NCBI RefSeq assembly: GCF_028551255.1
Contig: NZ_CP117029.1
Span: forward strand, 62,001 to 126,000
Direction: 5' to 3'
DNA: 64,000 bases
Origin: Vibrio tubiashii
GTDB taxonomy: Bacteria > Pseudomonadota > Gammaproteobacteria > Enterobacterales > Vibrionaceae
Shown here: positions 60,308 to 64,000 of the stretch, piece by piece
Layout: every line of letters begins with the position of its first letter
Numbering within the stretch: the stretch's first letter is position 1
Program-made: the position numbers and the translations under genes
The notes under the pieces: generated by a model
What the model was told of the DNA's origin: nothing
Databases searched by the model: none
What the model saw: only the letters and a program-made list of their open reading frames with translations

Positions 60308-61237
60308 TTAGTCGCCTAGCATCGAAAAGTAATCTTCTGCTTCTGATAAAAACGTTTTTACGCACTCTGTAGAGCGAGCGTGTTCTCGCTCTATATGCTC
60401 TTCTACTAAGTGTCTTGTATTTTTGCACCACTCTATCTGCTTATCATCAAAGCCATAGGCTATTCCATATCGATCACTCTCTTTTGGATACCATTGTTCA
60501 ATTGATACCCCTATCTCAGGGACAACTATGGATTGGCACCCGCAGAGCGTGGCAAAAATAGAATAAGCCGTATAGTCATCATAACTAATAAAGCGCCTAG
60601 CTTTTTTGAATACTTTAGCAACATCTTCATGGCTGAGTGAATCGATAAGTATAGAGTCTTCAGGGTGAACTTTTGGCTTGTGCTTTCCTTTCCGTAAAGC
60701 ATGACAAGTTACGGTACGCTCATCTTTATCAACGCTACCTTGAGTATTATATAGGTCTACAGGGTAATAGATGACTTTAAGCTCATTTTCAGATGTTGTG
60801 GAACCTGGCCATTCGAAGTCTTTGATTGCGGAATTAAACTTATAAATAAGTTCCCTTTTTCCATATTCTACTTTGCCGCTGAAGTGTCCCGGTTGGTGCA
60901 ATAACCATCTAACAACATTGTCAGCTTGCAGAGGATTACCGTTTATTATTTCTGGGTAAACAACGATAGAATCATTTATTTCATTCTTAGTTGGACTAGG
61001 TAAGAGCGGTGTTTGCCAAGACGTATTAGTTTGATAGCAGCGCACCTTTCTAATGTGTCTAAGTTTTTTACGCATCCGAGATAGAAGGCTAGTACTTTGA
61101 ACTGATAAGTCGTAGCTTCTTGGTACTAAAAACGCTTGATGGTCGGTCTCTGAATTTATTAGGTGAGCAAGGCGATGCAGGACGACAACACCGCCATTCT
61201 TGCTGTCATATTCGGAAGTATATATTAAAACTTTCAC
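60308..61237 (-). CDS. WavQ-like putative glycosyltransferase
   Basis: 309 residues. N-terminal KVLIYTSEYDSKNGGVVVLHRLAHLI resembles GT4-type starts; DDYTAYSIFATLCGCQSIVVPE near residue 230-250 is a GT-like donor-domain segment. I recall a similar protein, WavQ, in V. cholerae LPS core loci. Activity is not proven for this sequence. The stop overlaps no neighbour; wecE lies upstream and its stop overlaps this gene's start by 4 bases, so both are cotranscribed. Confidence 0.7.
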   Translation of the reverse strand: MKVLIYTSEYDSKNGGVVVLHRLAHLINSETDHQAFLVPRSYDLSVQSTSLLSRMRKKLRHIRKVRCYQTNTSWQTPLLPSPTKNEINDSIVVYPEIINGNPLQADNVVRWLLHQPGHFSGKVEYGKRELIYKFNSAIKDFEWPGSTTSENELKVIYYPVDLYNTQGSVDKDERTVTCHALRKGKHKPKVHPEDSILIDSLSHEDVAKVFKKARRFISYDDYTAYSIFATLCGCQSIVVPEIGVSIEQWYPKESDRYGIAYGFDDKQIEWCKNTRHLVEEHIEREHARSTECVKTFLSEAEDYFSMLGD

Positions 61238-62409
61238 AGCGTATTCTCGGCTTTATTGTTTAGGTAAAGCTTTGTGGACAAGAGTACTTGGCTAAACTCA
61301 TCATCACTCATATTGAAGTAGAGCGGGAGGCGCACGAGCTTTTCACTCTCGATAGTAGTGTTCTCATCAGATCCATGAAATCGACTATAAGTTTGCCCTG
61401 CTTTAGTTGTGTGTAAAGGTAAATAGTGAAATACAGCGAGTATGTTTCTATCTTTCATGTATGAGATAAATTGACTTCGCTCATGTCCATTTTTGAACTT
61501 TAAATAAAACATATGAGCGTTATGTTTGCAGTGTTTTGGAATGAGCGGAGATTTTATAGAGTTACGTGATAAGCATTCAGCTAGCTCACTAAAATATTGG
61601 TTCCAGCGCTTAAGGCGAGCTTGATTGATTTGTTCTGCTGATTCAAGTTGAGCAAACAAATACGCTGCCTGAATTTCGCTTGGCAGCATGCTGCTACCCA
61701 TATCAACCCAAGAGTATTTGTCTACCATTCCTTTGAAAAACTTACTTCGGTCTGTTCCTTTTTCACGCAAGATTTCAGCTCTTTCGATGAATTTAGAATC
61801 ATTAATTAAGAGTGCGCCACCTTCACCACCTGATGTGTAGTTCTTGGTTTCATGAAAGCTGAATGCGGCTAGGTGTCCGATAGAGCCAAGTGGGCGGCCT
61901 TTATATTCAGACATCATACCTTGGGCTGCATCCTCAATAACAAAAAGGTCGTATTTGTCAGCAAGGTGCATTATTGTGTCCATTTCACAGCCCACTCCAG
62001 CATAGTGCACAGGAACAATAGCTTTGGTGTTTTGAGTTATAGCAGCCTCTATTTTAGATTCGTCTATATTCATGGTGTCAGGTCTAATATCGACAAAGAC
62101 GATTTTTGCTCCTCGTAATACAAAAGCATTAGCCGTGCTAACAAAGGTATAGCTAGGCATTATCACTTCATCACCAGGCTGAATGTTGACAAGCAACGCA
62201 GCCATTTCGAGGGCGTGGGTGCACGAAGGTGTCAGCAAAACCTTTTTGGTTTTTGTCTTGTTTTCTAGCCAGTTTTCACATTTTTTTGCAAAGTGCCCGT
62301 CCCCTGATAGTTTCGAACTAGCGATAGCCTGCTCAATATAAGAAAGCTCACGTCCAGTAACAGGAGGGCGATTAAATGGTACAGTTAGTGATTCGGTGGG
62401 CTTATTCAT
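61234..62409 (-). CDS. wecE: dTDP-4-amino-4,6-dideoxygalactose transaminase
   Basis: 391 residues of the DegT/DnrJ/EryC1 family. The PLP lysine is in FHETKNYTSGGEGGA near residue 183-197, and the sequence is close to E. coli WecE throughout. It converts dTDP-4-keto-6-deoxyglucose to dTDP-Fuc4N. Its end overlaps the WavQ-like gene by 4 bases. The wecD-like gene is divergent with a short shared promoter region. Confidence 0.92.
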   Translation of the reverse strand: MNKPTESLTVPFNRPPVTGRELSYIEQAIASSKLSGDGHFAKKCENWLENKTKTKKVLLTPSCTHALEMAALLVNIQPGDEVIMPSYTFVSTANAFVLRGAKIVFVDIRPDTMNIDESKIEAAITQNTKAIVPVHYAGVGCEMDTIMHLADKYDLFVIEDAAQGMMSEYKGRPLGSIGHLAAFSFHETKNYTSGGEGGALLINDSKFIERAEILREKGTDRSKFFKGMVDKYSWVDMGSSMLPSEIQAAYLFAQLESAEQINQARLKRWNQYFSELAECLSRNSIKSPLIPKHCKHNAHMFYLKFKNGHERSQFISYMKDRNILAVFHYLPLHTTKAGQTYSRFHGSDENTTIESEKLVRLPLYFNMSDDEFSQVLLSTKLYLNNKAENTL

Positions 62410-62464
62410 CGTAAGTACTGCATTATCTAGAGCAAAATAAGGTACAATCTACCAGATTTATTAT

Positions 62465-63166
62465 GTGATAAGTAGTTTTGATTCCTTAAGTATGAAATAT
62501 CAAGTTAGAGAGTTCGATAGCGCTTTCTTTGAGCGCAGCATTTATGACGTAGATTGGTCTGGAGTGCATCATAATCTAGCCAATTCAGGTTTGGTTACTA
62601 CAAAAGTTTCATCATTAGACACAGCTAAAATAGCTCAGCTCAATGAAAGTGAGTTTAAGTTCTGCGAAGGTGAGGTATCCTACTGTAAGGACATTCAGTC
62701 AGATAAAAATCGACAAAACTATTGCAACTATTTAGAGCAATCTCACCTAGAGGTTATGTCGGGTTTTCTAGACGACCTATACGTTAATAGCCGCTTCAAA
62801 ATGCCGTGGTTCACATGTTGTGAGCGTGATAAGTTTTATAACGAATGGCTAAGAAAAGCTGTACTCAGCGAGTTTGATGATATTTGTTTGGCATATTGGG
62901 TAGAAAGTGAAATTGCTGGAATTGTAACTTTAAAATTTAACAAAGAATCTGCAACTATTGGTCTAATAGCTGTGTCTCCTGAATTCAATAGACAGGGTAT
63001 TGGAAGGAAACTACTTGATAGCGCAGAGTTTGTGGCGAATGATATCTATGGGCTAAAAAAGATCTCGGTTGCTACACAGCTGAGCAACATTGGTGCTATG
63101 AGACTTTATGCCAAGCAAGGATATCAAGTAGCCACGACAGCTTATTGGTTCTACAAATCGTTATAA
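62465..63166 (+). CDS. wecD: dTDP-Fuc4N acetyltransferase (WecD-like GNAT)
   Basis: 233 residues from GTG 62465, or 224 from ATG 62492; the ribosome site does not decide. The C-terminal GNAT domain has the acetyl-CoA loop VSPEFNRQGIGRKLL and the WecD-type ending MRLYAKQGYQVATTAYWFY. With WecE it would make dTDP-Fuc4NAc. It ends 6 bases inside the convergent waaA gene. Assigned by similarity to E. coli WecD (RFKMPWF, FYNEWLRKAV segments). Confidence 0.83.
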   Translation: MISSFDSLSMKYQVREFDSAFFERSIYDVDWSGVHHNLANSGLVTTKVSSLDTAKIAQLNESEFKFCEGEVSYCKDIQSDKNRQNYCNYLEQSHLEVMSGFLDDLYVNSRFKMPWFTCCERDKFYNEWLRKAVLSEFDDICLAYWVESEIAGIVTLKFNKESATIGLIAVSPEFNRQGIGRKLLDSAEFVANDIYGLKKISVATQLSNIGAMRLYAKQGYQVATTAYWFYKSL

Positions 63167-64000
63167 TCCACGTATGGTTTTTTGTAGAGAGCCCTGAGAC
63201 AAGCGGTATATCTTGTAGGCGTTTTCTGCCCTCTGTCGTCTTTTGGCTTCATCGCTAAATAGCTCACATACTCTTTTCGCGATTCTGTTTGCGGAGCATT
63301 CTACATACAAAGCGTTGTTGTCTATTAACGACTTTGCTATATCACTAAAATTAAAAAAGCTTGGTCCAGTTATGATTGGTTTTTTAAGTGCCGCCGGTTC
63401 GATGAAGTTGTGACCTCCCACTTTGTCTCCTATTAAACTCCCTCCCATAAAACAGATATCGCTTGCCCCAATGAGAGTAAGTAGTTCACCCATTGTGTCA
63501 CCAAGATAAACTTGACTGCGGTTAGCGTCTTTCTGATGCTCAGTTCTTCTAAGAATAGAAAAACCCTGCTCACAACACAGATCAAAAACGGTGTTAAATC
63601 TTTCTGGATGTCTAGGTACAAGAATGAGCATTGCATCGGGATAACTCTCTAGTATTTCCTGATGAGCAAGTAATATGTTCTCTTCTTCTCCGGAGTGCGT
63701 GCTGGCAGCAATCCAAATCGGGCGTATCGAGCCTAACGCGATTCTTAACAATTCGGCTTTGGTTATAATATCGGCTTCAATGTTGATATCAAATTTTATC
63801 GATCCTGTAACACCTACTTTATGAGGTGCTACTCCAAGCTTTATAAAGCGCTCCGCGTCACTGGTATATTGGCATAAGACTTTGTGTAGGTTTTCACTAA
63901 GCAGTTTAAATATAGGTTGTACCTTCGCATAGCGTTCACAAGATCTCTCGGAGAGTCGAGCGTTGACAACGCTTATTGGTATGCCATTTTTCGCTACAAT
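63161..64000 (-). CDS. waaA: Kdo transferase WaaA, 5' part beyond window
   Basis: The frame is open to the window edge: 279 C-terminal residues of about 425. NARLSERS, GSIKFD, WIAASTHSGEE, MGGSLIGDKVGGHNFIEPA are conserved in KdtA/WaaA GT30 enzymes, which add Kdo to lipid IVA. It overlaps the wecD end by six bases. In kdkA-containing genera the enzyme adds one Kdo, which KdkA then phosphorylates. Confidence 0.95.
   Translation of the reverse strand: MVAKNGIPISVVNARLSERSCERYAKVQPIFKLLSENLHKVLCQYTSDAERFIKLGVAPHKVGVTGSIKFDINIEADIITKAELLRIALGSIRPIWIAASTHSGEEENILLAHQEILESYPDAMLILVPRHPERFNTVFDLCCEQGFSILRRTEHQKDANRSQVYLGDTMGELLTLIGASDICFMGGSLIGDKVGGHNFIEPAALKKPIITGPSFFNFSDIAKSLIDNNALYVECSANRIAKRVCELFSDEAKRRQRAENAYKIYRLSQGSLQKTIRGL

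Overview
This window looks like a chromosome I segment of a Vibrio species. Protein sequences, gene content and local gene order match what I remember of Vibrio (gspC-N type II secretion operon, bioH-comF-nfuA-nudE-cysQ, gmk-rpoZ-spoT-trmH-recG, rph-pyrE, lpxN/lpxL-slmA-coaBC-radC-rpmBG-mutM-coaD, then a wav-type LPS core locus). I cannot name the species. Most of the window is conserved housekeeping DNA; the accessory signal is in the intergenic repeats, one MITE-like insertion and the LPS locus at the right end.

Layout. 1-7.1 kb: 3' part of typA, a small P-loop NTPase, a DUF2959 lipoprotein, yihY-dtd, a GNAT-hotdog fusion, and an AsmA-family protein that overlaps it tail to tail. 7.1-10.4 kb: pckA, hslO, hslR on the minus strand. 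10.6-21.9 kb: a complete 12-gene type II secretion operon gspC to gspN, largely start/stop coupled. 21.9-29.3 kb: ompR-envZ with a terminator-like hairpin between them, greB, a four-repeat retropepsin-like periplasmic protein, tex. 29.3-33.7 kb: one protein of unknown function, bioH, comF, nfuA, nudE, cysQ. 33.9-40.3 kb: the minus-strand gmk-rpoZ-spoT-trmH-recG block. 40.5-42.1 kb: a purine permease gene behind a purine riboswitch with guanine-type specificity. 42.2-44.8 kb: psiE, a small membrane protein and a ToxR/CadC-type membrane-bound regulator. 44.9-55.4 kb: yicC, rph-pyrE with an attenuator-like terminator, the slmA-lpxL-lpxN group, coaBC, radC, rpmB-rpmG, mutM, coaD. 55.4-64 kb: LPS core genes (two GT9 heptosyltransferase-family proteins, two GT2 proteins, kdkA, a WavQ-like protein, the wecE/wecD pair for dTDP-Fuc4NAc, and the 3' part of waaA, cut by the window edge).

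Most unusual structure. Five intergenic loci (about 33.7, 36.1, 47.4, 53.2 and 54.8 kb) carry the same composite repeat in the same orientation: a GAACGCT/TGCT block, a GGGCTTCGCCC hairpin, a TTGAC-containing block, then a head-to-tail array of an 8-bp unit of the type TCCAG(T/C)T(A/C). Arrays have 7, 11, 10 (+2 variant) and 9 copies; the fifth locus has a single related motif. Each array is internally uniform but the unit differs between loci. In four of five loci the array abuts, or in one case supplies, the stop codon of the gene to its right. A separate 267-bp element with perfect 19-bp terminal inverted repeats sits between the divergent LPS genes at 58.4-58.7 kb.

No rRNA, tRNA, CRISPR array, complete insertion sequence or prophage was seen. 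All identifications come from reading the sequence and remembered family features; no database search was run.
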